A model generated the notes under the pieces. The model was given only the letters and a program-made list of their open reading frames with translations. It did no database searches and was not told the DNA's origin. Position numbers and translations under genes: made by a program. This document shows positions 21,170-32,579 of a stretch of 64,000 nt of DNA, one piece after another; within the stretch, counting starts at the first letter, position 1; each line of letters opens with the position of its first letter. The stretch is from Metaphire vulgaris (Eukaryota > Annelida > Clitellata > Crassiclitellata > Megascolecidae), in assembly GCA_018105865.1 (NCBI GenBank), contig CM030837.1, positions 7,088,225 to 7,152,224 on the forward strand, read 5' to 3'.

Positions 21170-22840
21170 GAAGATAGCTTCATTCCATCATCTTCTTGCG
21201 TTCTAAGGAGGACTTGCTTAAAAGCAGCAATTCCAACCATGCCTAAATGAATGTTTGATTTTTGTTCGCAAGTGAAACAGAGACAGATTTAAAAGATATT
21301 TTGACGTTTGCGTTCCTTAAACCATATGCCCACAGCTCGTCGTGTAAAACGTCTGATAGCCTAATGTAATAAAAATACAATGCTACAGTATTTAGTAATT
21401 TTACGTGTTACTTCTAGGAAAATAAGCTTTACTTTTAATGAAAATACTCTGAAAACTAGAATAACTAGCAATCGGTTGGATTCATTCACTTCGCTTTTTC
21501 GAGAATTCTTTTGCGTCTTATAACTATTTAGGTTTTCTTCGGGTCTAGACTTAAAACAAAACACATCTATTCCTGACTGCATATCCGTCTTAGCCTGGAA
21601 TCTGGAAGTACGGACTGACCTCTGGATTACAACCTCGATTCACCACGGGCAAGGTCACGATTACGATTATTTTACTGAAGCGACCATCGACTGGTGCTGA
21701 TGTTCTACTACTACAGTGGCGCTAAAGAAGTCCACTATTACTTATTTAATTCAACAGAGAGAGGGCTTCGCATTTCAGACTTATATGTCTAATAAAATCG
21801 CAACTAAAATGATCTTGTCTTGGCACCTATTAATTGGTTCAAATTCTGTAGTTTTCGTAGCATGCCATCGACCATAATCAGAGATAGGGCTGTCAGAAGA
21901 ACTCGCATGGTGTTTCGTATGCCATTTAAATTAAAAGAAGCGTCCGATTATAAAAGGGAGATAATTTAGAAGCAACTTCTGCGAGAACCGGTAACTCGGT
22001 TGAGCAATATGAATTCTAAATTAACAGCCGTCTATATTTTCTCTGCCGTTGTTGAGAGCTCGCGGCGAAATGTTGATAAATAATACAAGATTGATCAGAT
22101 TTTAGTACTAATCTTTAATCTCACTAAAATTCCATCTAACTTAAAAACCGGAACACCCAACGCACACCTCTCGGAGCCACCTAGCGACTAACAGCGATTC
22201 AACATAAGTAAGTAAGTAATATATAACCAATATCATTATGTAAGCAACATAAGTAAGTAATCAAGTAAACCCCACAAGAAGAGGATCACACAACAATGTT
22301 TACACACGTATAATGATCTTTATTATCGGAATCTTCAATAATTAATTTAATTACCAGCAAACAGGCCGTGTCCGTCCTCGGAATTGTTTGCCCGGAACTT
22401 TACATTGCAACAGACGGACAGCGAAAATGTCGGAGATGGTTTTGCTTCGAATTCAGTCGCATCCAGCTAAGAGAATGCGATTCGACAACAACATGGGAAA
22501 ATTCTACTAATGTACGTTGATCATAATCGCATTAACGACACCCACAATGACGACGACAAAGCATCTGCAGTCTGACACAACTATGCGTGACGCCATCTGG
22601 TTGTTGTTGTTGTTGCTGCTGCTGTTGCTGTTATTGTTGTTGTCGGTCACACATAACGCCGGCCTGAACGCGCTAAGACAGCTACTGTAATATAGGCCTA
22701 GTTGTGTTACTGTGTTGCGTCGTGGTCGTCGCACTTCCGGCAGCTTACATCCATTTCCGGTTCCCGAAATCCCTTCCGACTAAGACTACATCGCCCCGGT
22801 GAGAACGATTTCAATTCAAGTCACGTCCAATCAATCGTCA
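21170..22840. other. No gene recognised
   Basis: The block contains a (TA)-rich patch just before it (21098-21165), short AAGTAAGTAAGTAA runs at 22206 and 22248, and a GTT/GCT-rich patch at 22600-22643. No coding exon, tRNA or paired terminal repeats are recognisable. Confidence 0.5.
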
Positions 22841-22842
22841 CT

Positions 22843-22844
<2 letters not shown>

Positions 22845-22901
<57 letters not shown>
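22845..22901. repeat. (CT)n microsatellite
   Basis: About 27 CT units. Confidence 0.95.
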
Positions 22902-22903
<2 letters not shown>

Positions 22904-23832
22904 AAACAACAGGGATTATGCTCTTACCTCACTTACCTTACTTTCGCATAGATAATATAGTATTGCGCTAGAAATGCATAATATATCAAGCTAATGACAT
23001 AGTTACGCGAATTGAGTTGGGTCCTATATTTATCGCCGTAGATGTGTAAACAGCGGAGGAGATAGAAGGGTGTTTATCCGAATTGCAGAGTGCCGAAACG
23101 AGTGAAGGGCAGAAAATGCCTCAAAAGTGTCCGTCTTGTCTGGCTCAGCTGCTCCATTCTTTCCACATTCATAAGAAATTCCACGCGAGTTATTCACTGA
23201 GACACGAGAAGGGCATCCTTAACTGCTTAGCCGTCTTTTTCGTAACGAATTTTTCTAAGAGGACGGTTATCCCTCCTCCCGTCTACCTTGGCCCACCAGC
23301 CCTGAAGTTAAATGGAATCTGCATTCAAAGCATACAAAAAGCATACAATGCATACAAAAGCATTTCGGGTTGTTGATTTTATTCTTCTAGTACCATCAAA
23401 CCATTAGTCATTTTCAGAGTTTCGTTTTAAGACCCATTTAATGCTAAAATTGTCCATATATATAGTGTATATAAATACTGTAATAAATTAACATATATTT
23501 CTCACTTTTATACTGATATTTCAAGCAATCACTGTCAGTTGGGTGCTAATTATATGTATAATATATCACAACTCGCTCAACATTTGGTACTGACCAATGT
23601 GACTCCTTCGCACAATGCATGCTTTGAATGTTTGTTGCATACTCTTTTGCAGCATTTACACCATAGTTTTACTTTACTTTAATTATAATAAAACTTCCCG
23701 TAAGCCTGTTTAACATTTACATTCCGATAGAGCATCTCGAAACTGAATTTCTTTGATCAGAGTGGGTTTGTGAGTCTGTTGCTGAATTTTTTGTCCACAA
23801 TTAAGCTCAACGAATTTTTTTGTACGTGCACT

Positions 23833-24074
23833 CAGCGGCGTAGCCAGGTAGTTTGGGGTTAAACCCCCCTTGGCTGCCGACAACAAAATATTGTTAATGA
23901 GTTTCTATGCATTTTTAATTTTGGACGCGATTTTGGGGTCAAACCCCTTTGGCTATAAAATGTAACGGTTTAAGAGATGAGGACTTTTTTGCTTGTCAAG
24001 ATTTTTTCAAAGATGGTCACGGTGTCAAAACTAAAACCAAATCCCCTCTTCCGGAAATCCTGGCTACGCCACTG
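23833..24074. mobile_element. hAT MITE, family A
   Basis: It starts CAGCGGCGTAGCCAGG and ends TCCTGGCTACGCCACTG. Flanking octamers are CGTGCACT and CGTACACT (7 of 8). It is 242 bp and colinear with the copies at 11663 and 42100, including GGACTTTTTTGCTTGTCAAG. Confidence 0.9.
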
Positions 24075-24170
24075 CGTACACTAATTTTTAAGCGGGATTG
24101 TAAAACTGAAAATCACGTCATTCTGGTTTCGCATGTTGCGGGTTAACCCGATCTTCGCCAGTTTAAATTA

Positions 24171-25451
24171 CGAGGGTTGATCAATAAGTAATGAGAAAAA
24201 CATACTAGACAGCTGTTTTTACAGAATGATTATTTTTATTTACTAGCTTACTTCTTTAGTAGAGTTTTTTAATTGTCACGTGGGCCATTCTGTGGTTGCT
24301 AGGCAACTGCCGGAAGCCGTTTGTCCAGCGGCTGTTGTAAATAATGGATAAAAACGAGAAAGGTGCGGTTATTAAATATTTGCATTTAAAAGGATTGACT
24401 CAAAATGAGATTGCAACGGACATGAAGAAGGTTTTAGGGGACAATGCCCTTTCACAGGCTATCGGTGGGTAGCTGAATTTCAGCGCGGTAGGCAATCAAC
24501 TGAAGACGAGCACCGTTCTGGCCGCCCTATTGAGACCTGTACCAACGAAAACGTCCAATTCGTCCAGGATCTGATAGAGAAAGATCGGCGGGTTAATATC
24601 AGAAATGTAGCAGATTGTTTGAAGTTGTCGTACGCACAACCAATCATATTATTACAGACATTTTGGGGTACAACAAGGTCTGTGCTCGATGGGTTCCACG
24701 AATGTTTACACATGAAAACAAGCAGGTCCGACTAACAACTTCTCGTGAAAATCTCGACCTGTTTAGAAAAGACCAGGCGAAGTTTCTACGCAGATATGTC
24801 ACTATGGATGATACTTGGGCTCACCACTTTGATCCCGAGACAAAACTGCAGAGTATGGAGTGGAAGCACGTCGATTCCCCGACATCGGTCAAATTCCGCA
24901 GAATTGCATCAGCGGGCAAAGTTATGGCATTCGTATTTTGGGACAGTGAAGGTAATTTGATGATTGACTACTAGGAGCGTCGAAAGACTATCGCGGCTAT
25001 GCACGGTTAATCCGAAAACTTCGCGTGGCTATTAAGGAAAAACGTAGAGGGAAGTTGCGTCAAGGTATCGTGTTTCACCAGCTCACACCTCGTCCGTTGC
25101 AATGTGACTGCAATTCGCGAGTGCGGCTTCGAACTGCTACAACGCCCACCATATTCTCCAGACCTGACACCGTCTGACTTCCGTCTGTTTCGTTATCTGA
25201 AAGATTCGCTTCGACAGACAGACAGAACAGACGGACAGAAATTTGACACTGATGAAAGTGTTATCCATGCCATAAATGACTGGTTTCAGCAGCTGGATAA
25301 AACTTTCTTCCTGGAGGGTATAAAAGCACTTGAACATCGCTGGGAAAAATGTGTTGAGCTTCAGGGAGATTATGTTGAAAAACTATAAAACAATTTTGGT
25401 CCAGATTTGTTGTCTAATATGTGTTTCTCATTACTTAATGATCAACCCTCG
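24171..25451 (+). mobile_element. mariner element, full length, defective
   Basis: The 29-bp terminal inverted repeats CGAGGGTTGATCAATAAGTA... and their complement differ at a single position. They are bounded by TA dinucleotides (24169-24170, 25452-25453), the mariner target site. Length 1281 bp, as usual for mariner. It carries one broken transposase gene on +. Confidence 0.93.
24344..25388 (+). pseudogene. mariner transposase, frameshifted and lacking the second catalytic Asp
   Basis: Starting at ATG 24344 the protein reads MDKNEKGAVIKYLHLKGLTQ, the N-terminal helix-turn-helix arm. The catalytic domain shows the first Asp in VTMDDTWAHHFDPETK (near 24805) and ASAGKVMAFVFWDSEGNLMIDY, followed at once by a TAG stop. 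The segment expected to hold the second Asp (HQDNAPAHT-type) reads as CACCAGCTCACACCTCG, so about 12-13 nt containing that Asp are missing. The third Asp is in PYSPDLTPSDFRLF, and the C-terminus ends WEKCVELQGDYVEKL at 25388. There are frameshifts in the first third as well. It cannot encode active transposase, but its ends remain intact. Confidence 0.9.
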
Positions 25452-25480
25452 TATTTCACGTTAACGTTAACGCCCCGCTC

Positions 25481-25481
<1 letters not shown>

Positions 25482-25537
<56 letters not shown>
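25482..25537. repeat. (AAT)n microsatellite with trailing (AATCCAC) repeats
   Basis: About 18 AAT units, followed by three to four AATCCACAAT units to about 25566. Confidence 0.95.
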
Positions 25538-26260
25538 CCACAATAATCCACAATAATCCACAATAATATTTTGAATAACATGATTGGAAAAAATTCGCGA
25601 CTGAGGTGACGATAGAAAGAAGCGCTCTTGCAGGTATGGCCTATCTATAGGCCTTCGTCGCTAAAGTTATACGTTAGCAAATATTTTCGAAAAGCGCCGA
25701 CATTCGAACAGATGCAACGAGAATTCGAAACCGCGCGGCGATTGCCGAACCGCAGACTAAACAAACGCCGCACGCTCACATTTCACACTCCTTCCCAGAA
25801 TAAATCTGCCCTATAAACAATTCCCAGGCATTGCTACAGAGACCGTAAAATCAACTGTCCAAATTCTAGTGCGTGTCAACATCACCTGGAGAATTCCCAA
25901 CAAAGAATTTCTCCGTCAAAAATTAGGAAACTGAACGCCGCCAGATTGATTTGCGCCAATAAATAGATGACTGGATATAATGTTATTATCGTTCTAAGCT
26001 TCCGGAAACTCAACTCTACTAGGAATTGGCCAAAGAAAAAGTGGGAAATGGGAGATAACGATTTTAGTAATGTTCGATTCGATTGATCTCCTTCCCCATA
26101 GCCGGTTTGTCTTTTTTCCATCAGAGTTAGGGCTTACATCTTTGTTAGATTCTTGGATGGATTAAACACAAAAGTAGATACTCTCAAAATTTGCAAATAT
26201 TTACAAATTGCCCGATGTAAACAAAATTTAGAATATGGAGAAGTTACGAGGAGAGACGGA

Positions 26261-26422
26261 CAGCGCTTTATCCAGACTCCAGGTCTTGGGTGGCTGGGGG
26301 GATTGACTTGGTCAGGAGGGGAAGAGACATAATTCAATGTAAAAATTGGTGTCTGTGCTGAATTATATTTTGGGGTAGGGTTTTTGTGGGGATCGTCCCT
26401 AATAGGCCTGAATAAAACACTG
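26261..26422. mobile_element. hAT MITE, family D (AATAAAACACTG end), TSD GAGACGGA/G
   Basis: It starts CAGCGCTTTATCCAGACTCC and ends AGGCCTGAATAAAACACTG. Flanking octamers are GAGACGGA and GAGACGGG (7 of 8). It is 162 bp. A colinear relative lies at 59929-60098. Confidence 0.85.
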
Positions 26423-26851
26423 GAGACGGGTAGCTATTGTCTCGCACAATCTTTAAAATAAAGTAGACATTTAATTAATCTAACACAAAGAAGAGCGCGA
26501 CGTTGTCAATTAAAAGCGAAAGTGTCAGGTTCGCCATGTTACTCTCTTTCGTTTCAGTTATTTTGTAAAGCCTAAAAGTTGAATGTTAACTATTAAATTC
26601 AATAAAGTCCAAATCTATGAAACAGTGGGCACCGATGAGAATAGGTAACTAAATTCCGCTTATCTCTATGATTCTTTTCACTTCTAAAGTATGAATATTT
26701 GCTAGTAAAGCCCCCCCCTCCCCATCTCCCTTATACGCAACTCTTCCGCACAATCTCGGAAATCGCTTCGAAGCTCAGACGTCCGTTTATTAACGGCCAC
26801 TTTGAAGTCAATTGTACGACTGCTTCAGACTGACTTCGCACGTACAACGCT

Positions 26852-26856
<5 letters not shown>

Positions 26857-26904
<48 letters not shown>

Positions 26905-26920
26905 TACACACAAACACACG
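26857..26920. repeat. (CA)n microsatellite
   Basis: About 20 CA units followed by an imperfect ACACAAAC tail. Confidence 0.95.
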
Positions 26921-27419
26921 CACATACTACAGTCCGGCGGAAGATGTCGTGATAAGATCGGCGTCATGGAAGCTCAATCAGCGACACTTGCCTCTGCCGT
27001 GACCTTGACGACGGCGTCGCCATGGCAACCGCAGCGTCGTCGGCATAACGACGTTTGACACTGCTCGATCGAAGCTGGACATTGAGATAACAGAGGCAGG
27101 CAATTAACCCCCCGAACAGGACGAAAACTCCCTCCCCCCCAGTTGACCTCCTCGGCTGGTCAGTTGCGCAGACGCGTAAAAATGTGGGATTATTATGCCG
27201 TGTTGTTCCAAGGTAAAATTAGGCCCGCCCATCCATACGTCCGTCCATTCATCGAGGGTTTTAATCAGGACCTGTCGTCGGGGAATTCTTCTCACAGATG
27301 AGATCCTCCTTCCCACTCGGAAGTTTTCACCGACGGCCAAAAAATTAATTGCATTTAAAGGTCTCGTTAGTCTCAAAGCGTCTAATTTCCTCAGCAAACT
27401 GTAGACGCCGAGATTAAAT

Positions 27420-27606
27420 TATTCATCCGTCCGTCTGTCTATCCATCCGTCTATCCGTCTATCCATCTATCCGTCTATCCATCCGTCTATCCATCCGTCC
27501 GTCTGTCTGTCCGTCCATCCGTCCGTCTATCCCTCTGCCCATCCATCCATCCATCCATCCATCCATCCATCCATCCATCCATCCATCCATCCATCCATCC
27601 ATCCAT
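27420..27606. repeat. (CCAT/CCGT)n tetranucleotide array
   Basis: An imperfect CCGT/CTAT/CCAT array becomes a pure (CCAT)n run at 27540-27606. Confidence 0.95.
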
Positions 27607-28295
27607 CAATGCAAATACTGGCCCTTCTTTTCAATTCATCCACCCGTCTGCCTGTATAACTAAAGGTTTGATCGGCTTCGATATCTTTTTATGTAAAATA
27701 ACAACGAAGCAGTTTAAAAGCTTAAAGCATTGGTTGCAGAACTCAAAAGATATAAGTCGACGGTGTTCCAAATCCATCCGCAAAAACCCCCAGGTCATCC
27801 CCGAGATCAGTCAGAGTGGGCAAGAGCAGGATAGACTAACGATGGAAAGCCAACTGGAAGAGATGTGTTCTAAGTATACAGTCGAAAGCAATTTTTTCCA
27901 GTGAAAAATCTGACAACGAAAAGAGTTCCAGATTTTGGTGTCTGCAACAGAAGATGATGCTCTTATCATATCCAATGTTTTCTTCCGCGGATACACTTGT
28001 TTAACAACAAAACTTATTAAATAAAGATTGTTTCTGGCGATTAAACGGCTATTCCTTTCCGATGTCTTTCTCTTATAAATGCAATATTGCGAAGACCAAG
28101 AAGTCGATGCTGTCCACTAGTGATCCATTGAGATAACAGAGGCAAGATAAGTGTGCATCGTAATCGTCCTCTTGTCTGAGAATTTGAGGAACGGTGAGAT
28201 GCATGCGCTCTGTCGCTGCACTCGAATAAAAAGCAAGACGTCGTCAATTATTAAGCGATGTGCATTTTTACGCGAATATGAGATGAGATCGCTGC

Positions 28296-28360
28296 CAGGG
28301 GCGGTTCCATGAACTCTTGGTGGGGGGGGGGGAGATGCAATGAATTTCTATAGTAAGATT
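28296..28360. mobile_element. Truncated hAT MITE, family B
   Basis: CAGGGGCGGTTCCATGAACTCTTGGTGGGGG followed by GATGCAATGAATTTCTATAG resembles the left end and subterminal region of the 16949 element. No opposite end was found. Confidence 0.55.
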
Positions 28361-28640
28361 TCGTCAATTGTCAAAGAAATTATATGTAAACGGTTTAGAA
28401 GAAATCTGGAGATTTGATTTATAGAATATAATGTTCAGAATTGACAATGTATACAAGCCATTTTAGTCTGGTTGTACAAAGTCATAGTGTAAAATCGAGT
28501 TTTCTATTGTTGTCTATGGATATGTCTATATCTTTGTGGATATTATACATCAAGGCTAATCCATTCAGACGATCATCTTCCATTGAAGACACATTTTTGG
28601 TGGGCCGCATTTTCCCCGCATATTTAGGACTTCGGAGTAG

Positions 28641-28659
28641 CGCATATATATATATATAT

Positions 28660-28721
<62 letters not shown>
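28641..28721. repeat. (TA)n next to (GA)n
   Basis: About nine TA units followed by about 28 GA units. Confidence 0.95.
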
Positions 28722-28722
<1 letters not shown>

Positions 28723-29445
28723 TTCTGCGCGGCCAGCGATTCTACATCACATTTTTCTCAGCGATTTCCGCAAATGCTCGCCTCTGCCTCTCGGTACTTG
28801 CGCTCTGTTCGGCGATACAATAAGGCCGCCGGTTCGTCGGTCTGTTCGCGCTTGCGTGTGCGTTCGTGAGCATTTCAATAGAAAGCACCTGACAGACATA
28901 ACCGAGAAAACCGTTGTTACGCTGTGGAATGTAAAAAATAAATAAAGTGATTCGTAATACATCGCAATAGGTACTTTTAAAAATTGTTTCTGGATTTCTG
29001 ATAGGTCTAAATCCCCTCAACACGTTTTTTAAAACTCAAATGACATCATAGCGATAAGACCAACTCAAGTCAAACCTTATGAATCATCTATATGCCTAAA
29101 GTACAACGCTTATTGTACACACAAAGTTTGCTATATTTAAATCGGTGTCGCGGGCAACTGGCGTGCCGCGGCACACTGGGGTGCCGCAAGAAATTTCAAG
29201 GGCGCCGGGAAATATTTTGTAATTTAAACATTTTTACAAGAATAATTTGATAAATGTGTACGAAACGCAGAATAACCCGCCAGATTGAGTGGTGGCCATC
29301 AAATTCTTCCTTCCTTACCTACATTTAATTATACGCGTCGCGTGTGAGCTTCCGGATGTTTATCAGTGTTAATTAAACGCAGGACAAACGTTATTCGACG
29401 CGATTGTGTAAACTTGAGTTTTTGAAAATTTGCGTACCCATCAAG

Positions 29446-29980
29446 ATGGACAAATTTGTGAAGGGTCGACAGAAAGATTGAGAAAACTGGGGAAAAGAAA
29501 AGTGTGCCGGAAAATGTGACAACGAAAAAGAGCGAAAATATTTTGAAGCATATCTCGAGTTGCATCAGAAAAGTTAATTGCATCAGAAAAGGACGAGTTA
29601 CTTCCGTTTTGTCCATTGGACTCCACAGCTCTTAGCAATGAATCAATGAATCCGAGCAAGTTAAAACGGCACGTTGAAACAAAACATGCAGATCATCGGA
29701 ACAAGCCAATCATTTTCTTCGAGAATTTGCGTTTAGATCTTCAAAAACAATCGAAGGAACCGAAAAAATGCACAGCTGTACCTGATCAAGCTCACTCCGC
29801 CGTTTCAAGATTGCTCAGCTTCTAGCGAAAAAGAAAAGAATCTCATACCGAAGCTGAAGAAGTTATTAAGCCAGCATTGAAAATTGCAGCAGAATGCATG
29901 CAGTCAAATGAAGCTGTTGAAATACTTAAGCATGTTCCACTGTCATCGAAAACCATCGCAAGAAGAATTCTACTGTAGAG
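29446..29980 (+). pseudogene. hAT (ZBED-type) transposase fragment
   Basis: It begins with MDKFVKGRQKD and a stop at about 29446, then continues as NESMNPSKLKRHVETKHADH. This is the second half of a BED-type zinc finger, with the spaced His residues visible and the first Cys pair not evident. It then runs LAKKKRISYR and, in another frame, AEEVIKPALKIAAECM...LKHVPLSSKTIARRIL. This is the N-terminal layout of hAT transposases related to ZBED5/FAM200. There are at least two frame breaks. The reading stops where the nested element begins, and no catalytic domain follows it. Confidence 0.7.
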
Positions 29981-29986
29981 TATATA

Positions 29987-31115
29987 TGTTACAGTCAAAG
30001 TGTGAAATCAGGCAATGTTGACATTGCCTGAAACTTTTAGGAAATGTCGACATAAGCCGTTTCACTCGGGCACTGTCGACATTGACTGAAATGTTTAGGC
30101 ATTGTTTAACAATGCCTGAAATTTGCCCAATTTTTATACACACATTTCCTGAAATCTTTATCTATTATGGAAAGCATAATTTTCTTTAACTTGGACTTAG
30201 AAGATCTGAGGCTTCGCTGTCAGGGCCATATTAAGGCTGAGGGGGCTGTCGCTGTATCCCTATAGCTGTGAATAACTGCGGGAAGTCTTTTCAAGGTGTC
30301 GCCTGTTGGATGTACCCCTCGCTGTCAGTGTCAACAACTGGGCGGCATTTGGGTAACGGGACACCTGAAGAACTGATGCTTCGCTGTATCCCTGTAACAG
30401 TGAATAACTGCGGGAAGTCTTCTTCAAGCCCTGTCATCGGCTGCAAATTGAGTACAATTCTTTAAACTCACAGGTATTTATGATTTTTTACCATAAAATC
30501 GGCAGGCCTATACAAGAATAGTCGGTGCCTATTCTGATTTAAATAGCACAACCAGAAGTACTGTTCTCTCTTTCTCTATTGTTCGGGGCCGAGATGTCCA
30601 AGGCCCAGATGTCCCGTTACCCAAAAGTTGTCCGGGGCCCAATCGGCAGTACCCAATTAGCTGGATCCGGGTCTTTATTGCATTAGAAACTTATAAAGTT
30701 TTAGTTGACTTCATTAATGCTGTAGAACTGTTTTATATGACTGCTTTTTCTTTATTGCGTTAGAGCCTTATAAAGTTTTTTGGAATTCATTCCTTTATTG
30801 CATTTGAAGTTTTTACAGTTGTGTATAACTTTTTTCTATTACTGCCTGTTTTTTTATTTCATTTGAACCTATTAAAGTTTTTGGCACTTCTTAAGGTTTC
30901 AGAACTGTTTTATGTTACTTATTATGCTATTCCATCACAGATAAAGATTTCAGGAAATGTGTGTATAAAATTTGAGCAAATTTCAGGCATTGTTAAACAA
31001 TGCCTAAACATTTCAGTCAATGTCGACAGTGCCCGAGTGAAACGGCTTATGTCAACATTTCCTAAAAGTTTCAGGCAATGTCAGCATTGCCTGATTTCAC
31101 ACTTTGACTGTAACA
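29987..31115. mobile_element. Non-autonomous element with 184-bp inverted repeats, TSD TATA (Ginger-like?)
   Basis: The left 184 bp (29987-30170) and right 184 bp (30932-31115) are near-perfect inverted repeats, starting TGTTACAGTCAAAGTGTG and ending at its complement. TATA occurs at both edges (29983-29986, 31116-31119). Each arm holds two short palindromes, AGGCAATGTTGACATTGCCT and AGGCATTGTTTAACAATGCCT. The core (30171-30931) has a direct repeat GTGAATAACTGCGGGAAGTC and three diverged units of TTTATTGCATTAGAAACTTATAAAG type. No transposase is encoded. TGT...ACA ends and a 4-bp target fit Ginger/TDD elements, but TATA in AT-rich DNA is weak evidence for the superfamily. Confidence 0.8.
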
Positions 31116-31806
31116 TATAGACTATTTTATAGTTTTTATACTATACTAACTATACTAGTATTAATAGGGGTGTCGTGGTGAAAATTTTGTTTGTTATCAG
31201 GATGCCTGGGACCAAAAAGTCTGCCCGACACTGATTTAAATATACGGAATACATTTTTTATACATTACGTGTTTAGAGGGGCGTAATCCTGCCATCATCA
31301 TTGGGGGATAGAATAAGTTTTTTAAAGTATACCCACCCATAAATATGGAAATCTCCCATTTGGGGTATTGCATATTATGGTGGTTTTTTTTAATCGCCCA
31401 TGAAATACGTTAACAGCATACTGACATTGTCTGGTATATAGGACTAACTTGCACGGATGTAGCATAAAGCAGGTTGAGACTGAGTGTCCTAACTTATACA
31501 TAGTGTCTTAACTTTGTAGGCATATACGTTTAGGAAACTGATAGTCTAATACAAGTATGCCTTAGTATACTTGCCTACTTGCCGAATATTGGGGGCGGGA
31601 GAATAAGCGATGCTATATTCCCTCTTCACTAATTATTGGGTGGGACTGTCCCCTTCGTGATTTACTTCCGTGCGGTGTTTCATATGCTCAATATTATACT
31701 GCATATCAGGCTATTACTTATACAGTATGAGTATTAAATGAACAACTAATGAATATTTGCAATAAACAGTGGGCTTGGGCCTTTATATCATATTACATAT
31801 ATACTA

Positions 31807-32068
31807 CAGGGCCGCCGAGAGAAATTCCGGGCCCCGGAACAAAAAAATGTGCGGGCCCTTAAGAAAAAATTATCAAGTCTCCGAAAAACCTGACAAGCAA
31901 AAAACCTTATAAACTCTCAAAAAAACAGCCTGACAAGCAAAAAAACGATATCAACTCTCCTAAAACAGCCCGACAAGCAAAAAACCTTATCGTCACCGGG
32001 TCCGGGCCCCTGAAAACTCCATGGGCGCAGGTACAATGTACCGGCTGCACCCCCTCTCCTCAGACCTG
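31807..32068. mobile_element. Probable hAT MITE (CAGGGCCGCCGAGAG end)
   Basis: Left end CAGGGCCGCCGAGAG and right end CTCTCCTCAGACCTG are inverted with 11 of 15 positions matching. CATATATA occurs on both sides, though with a 3-bp offset on the left in AT-rich DNA. The interior has three copies of CCTGACAAGCAAAAAACC, the shared module in tandem. Confidence 0.55.
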
Positions 32069-32579
32069 CATATATAGAGATAGACTCAGATAGTTGCATA
32101 CAATCTTTATATACAAGTTCCTTGCATTTATATGTGTGTGCGTGTATGTGTGTGTGTGCGCGCGCGCGCGTGTAAACTTTTGATATGCAATACTAATTTT
32201 AATTGGAACCACGAAGTAGAAACAACTTACTCACTTACTCTCTCATCTATAGGGTGATTATGTTTGACGGTTACAAGTTGGTACTACACGAGAAAGATCA
32301 AAAGCAAGAAGTATCAGTTTCGCAGAACGTTGAACGCAGAATCCAACGATGTATGACAATAGAGCTACAGTATTTTTCGGAGGCTTGGCTGAGATATAGA
32401 TAGGGGGCGTGTTAATCGCCCCTTTGAAGAAGACGCTGCGAAACTAATGTATATCTCAGCGGTGCGTGACTTAACCAACCACGGTTCTCATCTGGTCTTT
32501 GAAGTTGCGCGTTGCGTTTAGTAACAGACTCAATCGCACTTCATATAGAAGGACTTCTGGCAAAACCGAAATCGACGAA

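Larger units (their letters stand above)
29143..31233 (+). mobile_element. hAT element, internally deleted, hosting a nested insertion; TSD ATTTAAAT
   Basis: The left end CGGTGTCGCGGGCAACTGG and right end GTCTGCCCGACACTG are imperfect inverted repeats, flanked by perfect ATTTAAAT octamers (29135-29142 and 31234-31241). The left subterminal region has GTGCCGCGGCACACTGGGGTGCCGC, typical of ZBED-type hAT elements. Inside are a transposase fragment and a 1129-bp foreign element (29987-31115). Without the insert the element is only about 960 bp, so most of its transposase gene was lost. Confidence 0.82.
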
